A DNA stretch of 64,000 nucleotides. It comes from Actinophytocola gossypii (lineage in GTDB: Bacteria; Actinomycetota; Actinomycetes; Mycobacteriales; Pseudonocardiaceae). Position numbers and translations under genes: made by a program. Shown here in pieces: positions 50,795 through 59,551 of the stretch. Position 1 is the first letter of the stretch; every line of letters starts with the position of its first letter. The notes beneath the pieces were generated by a model. The model was not told the origin of the DNA and made no database searches. It worked only from the letters and a program-made list of their open reading frames with translations. The stretch covers positions 540,687 to 604,686 of the forward strand of contig NZ_JAFFZE010000009.1 in the NCBI RefSeq assembly GCF_025165815.1. The letters run 5' to 3'.

Positions 50795-51778
50795 ATGGAT
50801 GGGCGTGAGCACTACACCTTTATTCTGATCTCGGCACTGCTGCCGCTGTTCGGTGTGGTCGCGGCGATCGTTCTGCTGTGGAACAAACTGGTCGGCCCGG
50901 CGGACATGGTCGCGTTCGGCATCATGTACGTCATCGCCGGGCTCGGGGTGTCCACCGGATACCACCGGCTGCTGGCCCACCGCGCGTTCCAGACCACCCG
51001 GCCGCTGCGCATCTTCTTCGCCGCCGCCGGGGCGATGGCCGGGCAGGGCCCGCCGATCACCTGGGTCGCCCACCACCGCCGGCACCACCGCGTCGCCGAC
51101 AAGCCGGGGGACCCGCACAGCCCGTACCACGACGAGGAACCGGGGCTCAAGGGCGCGCTGAAGGGCCTCTGGCACGCGCACATGGGTTGGCTGTTCGAAC
51201 GGGGGCTCAGCTCCGACCCGATGCGCTACTGCCCGGACATCCTGCGCGACAAGGACATGCGGTTCATCTCGAAGCACTTCACCTGGTTCGTGCTCGCCGG
51301 CGTCGCGCTCCCCGGCCTGATCGGGTTCACGCTCACCGGCACCCTCTTCGGCGCCATGACCGGCGCGCTGTGGGGCGGACTGGTGCGGTTCTTCTTCGCC
51401 AACCACGTCACCTACGCGGTCAACTCGATCGGCCACTACTTCGGCCGCCGCCGATTCGCCACGCCGGACGAGTCCCGCAACGTCGGCTGGCTCGCGCTGT
51501 TCTCCTTCGGGGAGGCCTGGCACAACAACCACCACGCCTTCCCCCGCTCGGCCAGCCACGGCATGCGCTGGTACGAACTGGACATCAGCGCGCTGGTGAT
51601 CCGCGGCCTGGAACGGCTCAAGCTGGCCGACCACGTGATCCGGATCGACCGGGAGCGGCAGGAGGCCAAGGCCCTGGCGTGGGAGAAGCTCGGCGGTGGC
51701 CGGCACGCCCGCTCCACCCCGGCCAAACCGCTGGCGGAACGACGCACCGCCGCGGTGGGAATCGTCGATGTCGAGTAA
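50795..51778 (+). CDS. Membrane fatty-acid desaturase (acyl-ACP/acyl-CoA type)
   Basis: 327-residue di-iron membrane enzyme. The three His boxes are GYHRLLAHRAF, VAHHRRHHRVAD and EAWHNNHHAFPR, separated by two pairs of TM helices as in delta-9-type desaturases. Its placement between an ACP and a fatty acyl-AMP ligase resembles JamB/TtuB-type desaturase-acetylenases that act on acyl-ACP. Whether it makes an alkene or an alkyne cannot be read from sequence. The 3' end overlaps the ligase gene by 11 bp. Confidence 0.94.
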   Translation: MDGREHYTFILISALLPLFGVVAAIVLLWNKLVGPADMVAFGIMYVIAGLGVSTGYHRLLAHRAFQTTRPLRIFFAAAGAMAGQGPPITWVAHHRRHHRVADKPGDPHSPYHDEEPGLKGALKGLWHAHMGWLFERGLSSDPMRYCPDILRDKDMRFISKHFTWFVLAGVALPGLIGFTLTGTLFGAMTGALWGGLVRFFFANHVTYAVNSIGHYFGRRRFATPDESRNVGWLALFSFGEAWHNNHHAFPRSASHGMRWYELDISALVIRGLERLKLADHVIRIDRERQEAKALAWEKLGGGRHARSTPAKPLAERRTAAVGIVDVE

Positions 51779-53399
51779 CACGGGCGGCGGGCTGTGGGAC
51801 GCGTTGACCGCGGCCCGCCACTCCACCCTGCACTGCTGGGTCGACGACCACTGGGAGACCGCCACCTGGGCGGAGGTCGTCGCCGACGCCGCCCGGATGA
51901 CCGCCGGGCTCCGCCGCCACGGCGTGCGCCCCGGCGCGCGGGTGGCGAGCGTGCTCACCAACGGCCCGGCCGCGGTGCGTGGCCTGCTCGGCGTGTGGCT
52001 CGCCGGCGGGACCATCGCCTCGCTGCCGGTTCCCGCCCGCGGCATGGACCCCGGCGAGTACGTCCAGCAGCTGGAGACCATCTGCGCGGCGCTGCGACCC
52101 GAGGTGTTCCTCGTGGAGCAGCGGATGCTCGGTCTGCTCGACGAGGACGTCCGGGCCAGGCTGCGGGTGCGGTCCTGGGAGTCGCTGGCCGACACCGGCA
52201 CGGTCGACCAGAGCCCGCCCGGCGACGACGAGCCCGCGTTCGTGCAGTTCTCCTCGGGCAGCACCAGCGCCCCCAAGGGCTGCGTGCTCACCCCGCGCGC
52301 CATCGCGGCCCAGCTCGGCATGATCGGCACCATGCTCGCCGGGCGGCCCGAGGGCGAGGTCGCGGTGACCTGGCTGCCGCTCTCGCACGACATGGGCGTG
52401 TTCGGCACCCTGCTCACCCCGTGGGTCAACGACTGGCGGCTGCACCTGTCCACCCCGGAACGGTTCGCGATGGCGCCACGCACCTGGTTCGGTGACCTCG
52501 CCGAGTTCGGCGGCACGATGACCGCCGGCACCAGCACCGCGCTGCGCCTCGGCTCGCGGATCGGCCGGTCCACCCGGCTCGCCGGCGGGCTGGACCTCCG
52601 GGCCTGCATCATCGGTGCCGAACGGGTGGAGGCCGAGACCCTGCGCGGGGCCGTGGACACCTTCGGCCCGTACGGGTTCCGCGCCGAGTCGCTGATGCCG
52701 GCCTACGGGCTGGCCGAGGCCACCCTCGCGGTCGCCGCCACCCCGGTCGACGAGCCGCCCCGGCACCTGACCGTGGACGCGGTCGCGCTCGCCGACGGCG
52801 TCCTGTCCGAAGTGGATCCTGGCGCCGAGTCGGCCACCGCGGTGGTCGGCGCGGGCGTCCCGTGCGCCGGGGTCGAGCTGTCCGGCGCCCCGGCGGACCG
52901 GCTCGGCGAGGTCCTCGTGCGGTCCCCGGCGCTCGCGTCCGGCTACCTGGACGACCCGGAGCGCACCGCGGAACGGTTCGTCGACGGCTGGTTGCGCACC
53001 GGTGACCTGGGGTTCGTCCGCGACGGCCACCTCTACCCGGTGGGGCGGGCGGACGACGTCATCTCGGTCGCCGGCCGCAAGGTCTACGCGCGGGAGATCG
53101 AGAACGCGGTCGACGGCCTGGCCGGGGTGCGGCGCGGCTGCACCACGCTCATCGGCGCCGCCGACGGCCGCGAGCTGACCATGGTCCTGGAGGTCCGCAA
53201 GCAGCTCGACGACTACCGGCCGCTGGCGGAGGCGGTCGCGTCGGTGGCGATGGCCAAGGCCGCCGTCGCCGTGGACGACTGCGTGTTCGTCGCCCGCAAC
53301 ACCCTGCCGAAGACCCCCAGCGGCAAGATCCAGCGGCACCGCTGCCGGCAGCTCCTCGCCACCGGCCGGCTCACGCCGCTCGCCACCGTCCACCTCTAG
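51768..53399 (+). CDS. Fatty acyl-AMP ligase (FAAL)-like acyl-ACP synthetase
   Basis: 543-residue adenylate-forming enzyme. The P-loop is FVQFSSGSTSAPKGCVLTPR (about residues 159-178), the A5 motif is in FRAESLMPAYGLAEATLAVA as in FAALs, and VGRADDVISVAGRKVYAREI is the hinge region. NTLPKTPSGKIQRHRCRQLL holds the C-terminal catalytic Lys. It would activate a free fatty acid and load it on the neighbouring ACP. ATG 51768 lies inside the desaturase gene (translational coupling). Confidence 0.92.
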   Translation: MSSNTGGGLWDALTAARHSTLHCWVDDHWETATWAEVVADAARMTAGLRRHGVRPGARVASVLTNGPAAVRGLLGVWLAGGTIASLPVPARGMDPGEYVQQLETICAALRPEVFLVEQRMLGLLDEDVRARLRVRSWESLADTGTVDQSPPGDDEPAFVQFSSGSTSAPKGCVLTPRAIAAQLGMIGTMLAGRPEGEVAVTWLPLSHDMGVFGTLLTPWVNDWRLHLSTPERFAMAPRTWFGDLAEFGGTMTAGTSTALRLGSRIGRSTRLAGGLDLRACIIGAERVEAETLRGAVDTFGPYGFRAESLMPAYGLAEATLAVAATPVDEPPRHLTVDAVALADGVLSEVDPGAESATAVVGAGVPCAGVELSGAPADRLGEVLVRSPALASGYLDDPERTAERFVDGWLRTGDLGFVRDGHLYPVGRADDVISVAGRKVYAREIENAVDGLAGVRRGCTTLIGAADGRELTMVLEVRKQLDDYRPLAEAVASVAMAKAAVAVDDCVFVARNTLPKTPSGKIQRHRCRQLLATGRLTPLATVHL

Positions 53400-53412
53400 C
53401 CGGGCAGGTTCC

Positions 53413-54444
53413 ATGCACACCAAGACAATCCTGCTCACCGGAGCGGCCGGCGTGATCGGCCGCGCCGTCGCCGACGAGCTGCGCGCGCACCGGGTGATCG
53501 GCCTGGTGCACAACGACACCGACGTCCCCGGCCTCGCCGAGACCCTGCCCGGCGACCTGTCCGCGCCCCGGCTCGGCCTCGACTCCGCCACCTGGGACCG
53601 GCTGGCCGCCGAGATCGACGCGATCGTCCACTCCGGAGCGTTGACCACCTGGGGCCTGCCATGGCCGGAGTACCAGGCGATCAACGTCGACGGCACCAGG
53701 CGCGTGATCGAACTCGCCGAACGCGCCGGCGCACCGGTGCACCTGGTCAGCACCTGCTTCGTCCACGCCATCGAACTCGGCCGACTCGACGACCTGGGCC
53801 CCGACAACGTCGTGCGCCCGTACATCCGGTCCAAACTGGACTCCGAGCTGCTGCTGGCGGCCAGCGGCGTGCCGCACAACGTCTACCGGCCGACGAACCT
53901 CGTCGGCGACTCCACCACGGGCGCGAGCAGCCGCCCGCAGATCGTGCAGACCATGTCCGACTGGTTCTGCCGAGGCAAGGCCCCGTTCTTCCCCGCGCAC
54001 GACGGCAACCTGGTCGACGTCGTCCCGCTGGACGTCACCGCGGTCGCCATCGCGCGCGGCGTGCTCGCCGGCGAGGTCGGCCACACCCGCTGGCTCACCT
54101 ACGGCCCGGCCGCGATGTCCGTGGCCGACGCCCAGGACGTCCTGGTCGACCACAGCCGCCGCGTCGGCCGCGAGGTCACCCGGGTGCCGATCGTCGACCC
54201 GCGCCGGGGCCTTCCGGTGCCGCTGGCCGAGGTCCCGGCCACGTCCCGGGCGTTCCTCAAGGTCCTGATCGACGTCAGCGAGGTCACCTACGCCAGCGGC
54301 GGGGTCCTGCCCACCTCGCTGCCCGAGCTGGGCGACCGGTACGGGGTGCCGATGCCGTCCGACCGGGACGCCTACCGGGCCAGCCTCGCCTACTGGGCAG
54401 CGGAACGACAGACCGCACGCACCGCGATGAAGGAGGCCGTATGA
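53413..54444 (+). CDS. NAD(P)-dependent epimerase/thioester-reductase-like protein
   Basis: 343-residue extended SDR. The Rossmann motif is ILLTGAAGVIGRAVADELRA, and EYQAINVDGTRRVIELAERA follows. The catalytic YxxxK is in VVRPYIRSKLDSELLLAASG and is followed by VYRPTNLVGDSTTG. It resembles the NAD-binding-4/thioester reductase group that reduces acyl-thioesters to aldehydes or alcohols, but epimerase-type chemistry cannot be excluded. ATGA overlap with the next SDR gene. Confidence 0.85.
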   Translation: MHTKTILLTGAAGVIGRAVADELRAHRVIGLVHNDTDVPGLAETLPGDLSAPRLGLDSATWDRLAAEIDAIVHSGALTTWGLPWPEYQAINVDGTRRVIELAERAGAPVHLVSTCFVHAIELGRLDDLGPDNVVRPYIRSKLDSELLLAASGVPHNVYRPTNLVGDSTTGASSRPQIVQTMSDWFCRGKAPFFPAHDGNLVDVVPLDVTAVAIARGVLAGEVGHTRWLTYGPAAMSVADAQDVLVDHSRRVGREVTRVPIVDPRRGLPVPLAEVPATSRAFLKVLIDVSEVTYASGGVLPTSLPELGDRYGVPMPSDRDAYRASLAYWAAERQTARTAMKEAV

Positions 54445-55358
54445 CAACCGACTGGCAGCCGCCCGACCTCTCCGGCACGGTCGCCCTGGTGACCGGCGCC
54501 AGCCGAGGCGTCGGCCGGGGCGTGGCCGCCGCGCTCGGCCAGGCCGGTGCGACCGTGTACGTCACCGGTCGCAGCACTCGCGGCACGAGCACCACGGAGG
54601 GCCTGCCCGGCACGATCGAGGACACCGCCCACGAGGTGACCGCCCGCGGCGGGACCGGCGTCCCGGTGCGCTGCGACCACACGGTCGACGCCGACGTCGA
54701 GGCCCTGTTCGAGCGGATCACCGCCGACCACGGCGGCCTGGACGTGCTGGTGAACAACGCGTGGGCGGGCTACGAGCGCAGCGACGAGGAGCGGTTCGAC
54801 GCGCCGTTCTGGCAGCAGCCGCAGTGGCGCTACGACCTGTTCGCCGCGTCGCTGCGCGGTCAGTTCGTGGCCAGCCGGCTCGCGGTCCCGCTGATGCTGC
54901 CCCGGCCGCGCGGGCTGATCGTCAACATCTCGTTCACCGACGGCGACGTGTACCTCGGTCAGGCCGCCTACGACATGTGCAAGACCGCATCGGACCGGCT
55001 GGCTCACGGCATGGCCCACGAACTGCGCAAGCACGACGTCGCCGCGGTCGCGCTGCACCCCGGTTTCGTCCGCACCGAGCGGGTGGAGGCCGCGTGGGAC
55101 CTGCTCGGCGCCGGCCCCGCGCAGGTGGTGCACTCCCCGGAGTACGTCGGCCGCGCGATCGCCGCGCTGGCAGCGGACCCCGAGGTGATGTCGGTGTCCG
55201 GTCAGCGGCTCGCCGTCGGCGACCTGGCCACGGCCTACGGCTTCACCGACGTCGACGGCCGGCAGCCGCCCGCGTTCCGGCTGGAGGGCCGGATCACGCT
55301 GGCCAGCCGGATGGAACGGCTCAACCGGGTCGTGGCACGAGCGGGGAGCGGAACATGA
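54441..55358 (+). CDS. Short-chain dehydrogenase/reductase
   Basis: 305-residue classical SDR. The cofactor motif is VALVTGASRGVGRGVAAALG, followed by VLVNNAWAGYERS (NNAW-type active-site support), and Ser plus YxxxK in NISFTDGDVYLGQAAYDMCK. The C-terminal extension resembles DHRS1-type SDRs. It overlaps the preceding reductase gene (ATGA) and the following methyltransferase gene (ATGA), so it acts in the same pathway, probably on a carbonyl or alcohol of the acyl chain. Confidence 0.92.
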   Translation: MTTDWQPPDLSGTVALVTGASRGVGRGVAAALGQAGATVYVTGRSTRGTSTTEGLPGTIEDTAHEVTARGGTGVPVRCDHTVDADVEALFERITADHGGLDVLVNNAWAGYERSDEERFDAPFWQQPQWRYDLFAASLRGQFVASRLAVPLMLPRPRGLIVNISFTDGDVYLGQAAYDMCKTASDRLAHGMAHELRKHDVAAVALHPGFVRTERVEAAWDLLGAGPAQVVHSPEYVGRAIAALAADPEVMSVSGQRLAVGDLATAYGFTDVDGRQPPAFRLEGRITLASRMERLNRVVARAGSGT

Positions 55359-56233
55359 CGGCGACGTACCAGGGCGCGTCCGCGGCGGCGATCCAGAGCC
55401 ACTACGACCGGGGCAACGACTTCTACGCGCTGTGGCTGGACGAGACGCGCAGCTACTCGTGCGCCCTGTGGGACGGCGCGGACGACACGTTGCTGGCCGC
55501 CCAGGAACGCAAGCTCGACTACCTGGCCACCGGCGCCAACGCCCGCGGTGCTGCCCGGGTCCTGGACGTCGGCTGCGGCTGGGGCGGCATGCTGCACAGG
55601 CTGGTGCGGCGGTACGACGTGTCCGAGGTCGTCGGCCTGACCCTGGCGAACGAGCAGGCCGCGCACATCCGCTCGTGGGCCGACGCGCGCTACGACGTGC
55701 GCGTGGAGAACTGGATCGACCACGATCCGTCCACACGGGACGGTGCGGCGTACGACGCGATCGTGTCGATCGGCGCGTTCGAGCACTTCGCCGACTTCGG
55801 CATGACCCGCCCGGCGAGGATCGACGCGTACCGCCGGTTCTTCGACCGTTGCCACGAGTGGCTGCCCCGAGGCGGACGGCTGGCACTGCAGACGAACGTC
55901 AAGGGCAACAACGTCCGGATGGACCGGCGGACGGTGAAGGACCTGCTGTTCATCGTCGACCACATCTTCCCGGAGTCCGAGCTGCCGTGGACGTCGGAGA
56001 TCCTGGAGGCCAGCGAGCGCCGCTTCGACCTGGTCTCGGTCCGCAACGACGCCGACCACTACGCGCGCACGTGCCAGGAGTGGCTGGACCGCCTGCTGGC
56101 TCAGCGCGCGAGGGCCGAGGAGTTGGTGGGGGAGCAGCGCGTCGCCGACTACGAGCGCTACCTGCGCGCGTCGGTCAACGGCTTCCGCGACCGCCACCTC
56201 GGCCTGGCCCGCCTGGTGTTCGAGCGTGTCTGA
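55355..56233 (+). CDS. Cyclopropane-fatty-acyl-phospholipid synthase-like methyltransferase
   Basis: 292-residue CFA-synthase/CMAS-family SAM enzyme. IQSHYDRGNDFYALWLDETR and SYSCALWDG are family hallmarks, the SAM motif is ARVLDVGCGWGGMLHRLVRR, and IVSIGAFEHFADFGMTRPAR follows. Relatives add a methylene or methyl group to acyl double bonds, so it may cyclopropanate or methylate the alkene made by the operon's desaturase. The ATG overlaps the SDR stop (ATGA). The C-terminal helix extends to ARLVFERV. Confidence 0.92.
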   Translation: MTATYQGASAAAIQSHYDRGNDFYALWLDETRSYSCALWDGADDTLLAAQERKLDYLATGANARGAARVLDVGCGWGGMLHRLVRRYDVSEVVGLTLANEQAAHIRSWADARYDVRVENWIDHDPSTRDGAAYDAIVSIGAFEHFADFGMTRPARIDAYRRFFDRCHEWLPRGGRLALQTNVKGNNVRMDRRTVKDLLFIVDHIFPESELPWTSEILEASERRFDLVSVRNDADHYARTCQEWLDRLLAQRARAEELVGEQRVADYERYLRASVNGFRDRHLGLARLVFERV

Positions 56234-56567
56234 CCTGGTTCCGGCGGTCAGCGAACGCTTAGCCACCAAGGATTCCGCCCGGTTAGCGGGCGGCGCCGTA
56301 CTCTGGGGTTCCGCATGCATGTTCGCTCTACTCGCCGCCGGGACCATGACCGTGACGTTGTGCGCCGCGGCCACCGCGACGCCGGAGGACGCGGCCGGTG
56401 CCGCGGACGTGGTGACGCGCGAGGCCACCGCGCAGCGGCACAGCGTGGCGAGTTACTGGACCGAGGAACGGAAGCGTTCCGCCACACCCGAACCGGCGAG
56501 CGAGGCACGGCCTACCACGGCGACGCGGCGATCAACGTCTACGACGCGGTCGCGACCGTGTAGGTGA
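56226..56567 (+). CDS. Small membrane-anchored protein with YWTEERKR motif
   Basis: 113 residues: an N-terminal TM helix (GAVLWGSACMFALLAAGTMT, about 23-42), an Ala-rich extracytoplasmic part and SVASYWTEERKRSATPEP (about 73-90). The same motif, as SASEYWTDERKRNATGG, ends the convergent protein next door. After the motif the sequence becomes Thr/Arg-rich and unlike protein; another frame reads AYHGDAAINVYDAVATV to a stop at 56563, so a frameshift near 56505 is possible. GTG 56226 overlaps the methyltransferase stop. Function unknown. Confidence 0.65.
   Translation: MSDLVPAVSERLATKDSARLAGGAVLWGSACMFALLAAGTMTVTLCAAATATPEDAAGAADVVTREATAQRHSVASYWTEERKRSATPEPASEARPTTATRRSTSTTRSRPCR
56547..56558. 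terminator. Palindrome near the convergent gene ends
   Basis: CGGTCGCGACCG is a perfect 12-bp palindrome at the tail of the two small convergent genes. It could fold as a short stem but has no loop or T-run; a terminator role is uncertain. Confidence 0.25.
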
Positions 56568-56570
56568 CGT

Positions 56571-56771
56571 TCAGCCTCCGGTGGCGTTCCGCTTGCGCTC
56601 GTCGGTCCAGTACTCGCTGGCCGAACCAGGGCCGTCGTTCGAGGTCGAATCCGCCGACTCGGGGGCAGGTTCCACGTCTTCGGCTCCGCGCTGGGCCAGC
56701 GCCACCCCGGCGATCCCGCTTCCCACGACGGCGGCGGCGATGGCCGCGACGATTACCACTCGTTGCCGCAT
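56571..56771 (-). CDS. Small membrane-anchored protein ending in YWTDERKRNAT
   Basis: 66 residues: an N-terminal TM or uncleaved signal (QRVVIVAAIAAAVVGSGIAG, about 3-22), an acidic linker (EDVEPAPESADSTSND) and the C-terminal SASEYWTDERKRNATGG. ATG 56771 is preferred; the longer start (56807) adds an unlikely N terminus. The nucleotide sequence of the shared motif (56575-56622) is an imperfect inverted copy of 56448-56490, so the pair arose by inverted duplication or shares a constrained motif. Function unknown. Confidence 0.7.
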   Translation of the reverse strand: MRQRVVIVAAIAAAVVGSGIAGVALAQRGAEDVEPAPESADSTSNDGPGSASEYWTDERKRNATGG

Positions 56772-56858
56772 TCGACCGCCCTCCCCTCGGAAACAGGCGT
56801 GAATCACCGCATTGTAGGCCGCTTGGCCGTCCGTGCCGACGCGAACCTCGGTGACGGG

Positions 56859-57461
56859 TCAGACGCCGGGCGAGTGCCGCTCCGCCAGCAACAGGAACGC
56901 GTCGTCGACGGCTGCGGGGAGCCGGTCGGGACTGGGGCCCGCGGCGGCGCGGCCGGCGTAGTAGCACGCGAGGCCGAGTTCGGCCGCGAGGTGCGTGATC
57001 TCCGGCGTCGCCCCGTGGGAGGTCAGCCATTCTCGGAGGAACCCCGCGTAGGTCCGTTGCTTGACGAGGCTCCTGGCGCGCAGCTCAGGGTGCTGCTCGA
57101 CGAGCCGTTCGTGCAGGACGAACTGGTCGGCGGGCTGCACGATGTGTCGCACATACCTGCCAACGAGCGTCCGGACCAGTGACAGTGCCTCGTTGAGCGA
57201 GTCGCCGACCGGGCTCGGGACGTCCAGCGTGGCCACCTCGGTGAGCACCGACCGCACCTGGTCGTCGGTGCCGAACAGCACCTCCTGCTTGTCGCCGAAG
57301 TACCGGAAGAACGTGGTTCGCCCGACTTCGGCCCGCGCGGCGATGTCGGTCACCGTCACCTGGTCGAAGCCGCGTTCGGCGAACAGCGCGTACGCCGCGT
57401 CGACGATCGACTCGCGTGCTCGGCGCTGCTTGCGTTCGCGCAGCGACTCCTGGCCAGTCAT
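56859..57461 (-). CDS. TetR-family regulator
   Basis: 200 residues. The HTH is RKQRRARESIVDAAYALFAE...TDIAARAEVGRTTFFRYFGD (residues about 9-58), with a MftR/TetR-type C-terminal domain. The ATG is preceded by GAGAGGA. It is divergent from the SnoaL-like gene across 81 bp containing a perfect 15-bp palindrome, the likely operator. Confidence 0.93.
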   Translation of the reverse strand: MTGQESLRERKQRRARESIVDAAYALFAERGFDQVTVTDIAARAEVGRTTFFRYFGDKQEVLFGTDDQVRSVLTEVATLDVPSPVGDSLNEALSLVRTLVGRYVRHIVQPADQFVLHERLVEQHPELRARSLVKQRTYAGFLREWLTSHGATPEITHLAAELGLACYYAGRAAAGPSPDRLPAAVDDAFLLLAERHSPGV

Positions 57462-57493
57462 CGGGTCCTCTCAGCAAGGTATCAGGTTCCATG

Positions 57494-57508
57494 TGGTACT
57501 CAGTACCA
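57494..57508. promoter_or_regulatory. Operator candidate between tetR and the SnoaL-like gene
   Basis: TGGTACT-C-AGTACCA is a perfect palindrome with 7-bp arms, midway between the divergent start codons. Confidence 0.65.
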
Positions 57509-57542
57509 GTAGGGATCGAGCCCCACCGAAGGAGAGGATCTC

Positions 57543-58100
57543 ATGAAGAAGTCAGTGCGGTTGCTGCTCGCGGCCGCGGTCACCCTCGCGGCCGTGGGTA
57601 CGACCACGGCGGCCGCGGCATCCACCTCGGCGTCGCAGAGCCCGGCCGTTTCGGAGCGCGGCCTGCCGTTCGACACGCCCTGGCACACCGAACACCGGAC
57701 GAAGGCGTTCCTCAACGCCTTCGACGAACGCGACTTCGGCGCGCTCGGGCGCCTCGTCGACCGGAACGCGCGGCTGGTGCTCCGCCTGCCGTTGGACGGC
57801 TCGCAGGACCCCGGCCCCGGCTACGTCGGTCGTGACCAGGTGGTCGGCTACTTCCACACCGTCACCGAGAACATGCCGGTCACCACCATGGTCGACCTGA
57901 GAATCAGCGCCAGCGCGGACGGTCGGTCGTCGTTCGTCCAGTTCGACGGTGACTTCCGGACCGCGGACGGACGTCCCTACCGCAACGTGTACATCTGGCG
58001 GATGGACTGGCGACGGGGCAAGGTGACGTCCTTCGAGGAGTACGGCAACCCGATCACCTACTGCCGCACCTTCCCGGGCACCCCCGGGTGTTCCGCCTGA
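57543..58100 (+). CDS. Secreted SnoaL-like (NTF2-fold) protein
   Basis: 185-residue exported protein: signal peptide with LLLAAAVTLAAVGTTTAAAA (about residues 7-26), then a SnoaL-like alpha+beta barrel (FLNAFDERDFGALGRLVDRN...YVGRDQVVGYFHTVTENMPV...FDGDFRTADGRPYRNVYIWR). A Cys pair (YCRTFPGTPGC) lies near the C terminus. GGAGAGG precedes the ATG. NTF2-fold proteins include polyketide cyclases, but secretion argues for another or a sequestering role. Controlled, presumably, by the divergent TetR. Confidence 0.88.
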   Translation: MKKSVRLLLAAAVTLAAVGTTTAAAASTSASQSPAVSERGLPFDTPWHTEHRTKAFLNAFDERDFGALGRLVDRNARLVLRLPLDGSQDPGPGYVGRDQVVGYFHTVTENMPVTTMVDLRISASADGRSSFVQFDGDFRTADGRPYRNVYIWRMDWRRGKVTSFEEYGNPITYCRTFPGTPGCSA

Positions 58101-58110
58101 CCTGAGCGAG

Positions 58111-59550
58111 TCAGGCGATCGCGCCGACGTCGACCGGCCGCCGTACCGACGGCACCAGGAACGCCACCAGTACGGCGGTCGCGGTCAGGCCGAGCATCAC
58201 GGTGAACGCGTGGTGGAAGCCGGACATGATCGCGTCCGCCGGGGTGGTGCCGGTGGCCAGTTCGCTCGCGAAGCGGCGGGTCGCGAGGGTGGCCAGGACC
58301 GCGAGCCCGACCGCGCCGCCGACCTGCTGGGACGTGTTGAGCGTTCCGGACGCCGCACCCGCCTCCGCCGGTGCGATGCCGCTGACGGCGGTCACCGTGT
58401 TCGGCACCAGCGCGAGACCGAGCCCGGCCCCGCACAGCAACAGCGCCGGCAGCAGCTCCTCGACGTAGCCACCGGTGGCGGTGGTGCGCAGCAGGAGGTA
58501 CTGGCCCGCCGCGAACAGCAGCAGACCACCGACCACCAGCGAACGGCTGCCGATCCGGGGGAGCAGCCGGATCGCGAGCACCGTCACCACCGCGATGGCC
58601 ACGCCGAACGGCGCCCACGACCAACCCGTGCGCAGCGGCGACCACTGGTGCACCTGCTGCATGTACAGCGTCAGCAGGAAGAACATCCCGTACAGCCCGG
58701 CGGACACCAGCACGGTCAGGATGTTCGCGACCGCCACCGGCCTGCGCGCGAGCAGGCCGAGCCGGACGATCGGGTTCGCGGTCCGCCGCTCGTGGGCCAC
58801 GAACGCCACCAGCAGCGCCGCCGCGCCGGCCAGTCCGGCCACGGTGACCGGATCGCTCCAGGAGCGGTGCGACGTTTCGATCACCGTGTAGATCAGGAGC
58901 AGCAGTCCCGAGGTGACCAGGGTGGCGCCCACCGGGTTGAACCGGCCGGTCGACGCGCAGGCCTCGCCTGTCGGCAGCAGCAGGGTCAGCCCGCCGAGCA
59001 CGATCGCGATCGGCACGTTCACGAAGAAGATCCACGGCCAGCCGACGGCCTCGGTGATCACTCCGCCGAGGATCACTCCGCTGACCCCGGCCACCCCGAT
59101 CAGACCACCCCAGATGCCGAGGGCGCGACGGCGCGCGTTCTCCTCGGTGAACGTGACCACCAGGATGCTCAACGCCGCCGGGCTCAGCAGCGCGGCGCCG
59201 AGTCCCTGCGCCGCACGCGCCACCACCAGCAGCTCCGGTGAGCCGGCCAGCCCGGCGACCAGCGACGCCACGGCGAACAACGTCAGCCCGACGCGGAACA
59301 TCCGCACCCGGCCGAACAGGTCCGCGCACCGCCCACCCAGCAGGAGGAAACCGCCGAACAGCAGCATGTACGCGTCGACCACCCAGGCCAGCTCCGCGGT
59401 GCCGAAGGCGAGCTCCGTACCGATCGACGGCAGCGCCACGTTGACGATCGTCTCGTCGATCACCACGACGAACTGCGCGCCGCAGGTGAGCACGAGGGTG
59501 AGTGCCGCCACCCAGGGGGAGCGGACGCGGATCTGCGGCTCGGCGACCAC
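58111..59550 (-). CDS. DHA2-type MFS exporter in the FAD/SRPBCC operon
   Basis: 479-residue 14-TM drug:proton antiporter. VVVIDETIVNVALPSIGTEL is the DHA2 motif D1, GGRCADLFGRVRMFRVGLTL is motif A, and GVAGVSGVILGGVITEAVGW is motif C. GTG 59550 begins 1 nt after the stop of the FAD-oxidoreductase gene, so the pump is translated with the tailoring enzymes and probably exports the cluster's product or confers self-resistance. Confidence 0.94.
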   Translation of the reverse strand: MVAEPQIRVRSPWVAALTLVLTCGAQFVVVIDETIVNVALPSIGTELAFGTAELAWVVDAYMLLFGGFLLLGGRCADLFGRVRMFRVGLTLFAVASLVAGLAGSPELLVVARAAQGLGAALLSPAALSILVVTFTEENARRRALGIWGGLIGVAGVSGVILGGVITEAVGWPWIFFVNVPIAIVLGGLTLLLPTGEACASTGRFNPVGATLVTSGLLLLIYTVIETSHRSWSDPVTVAGLAGAAALLVAFVAHERRTANPIVRLGLLARRPVAVANILTVLVSAGLYGMFFLLTLYMQQVHQWSPLRTGWSWAPFGVAIAVVTVLAIRLLPRIGSRSLVVGGLLLFAAGQYLLLRTTATGGYVEELLPALLLCGAGLGLALVPNTVTAVSGIAPAEAGAASGTLNTSQQVGGAVGLAVLATLATRRFASELATGTTPADAIMSGFHHAFTVMLGLTATAVLVAFLVPSVRRPVDVGAIA

Positions 59551-59551
59551 G

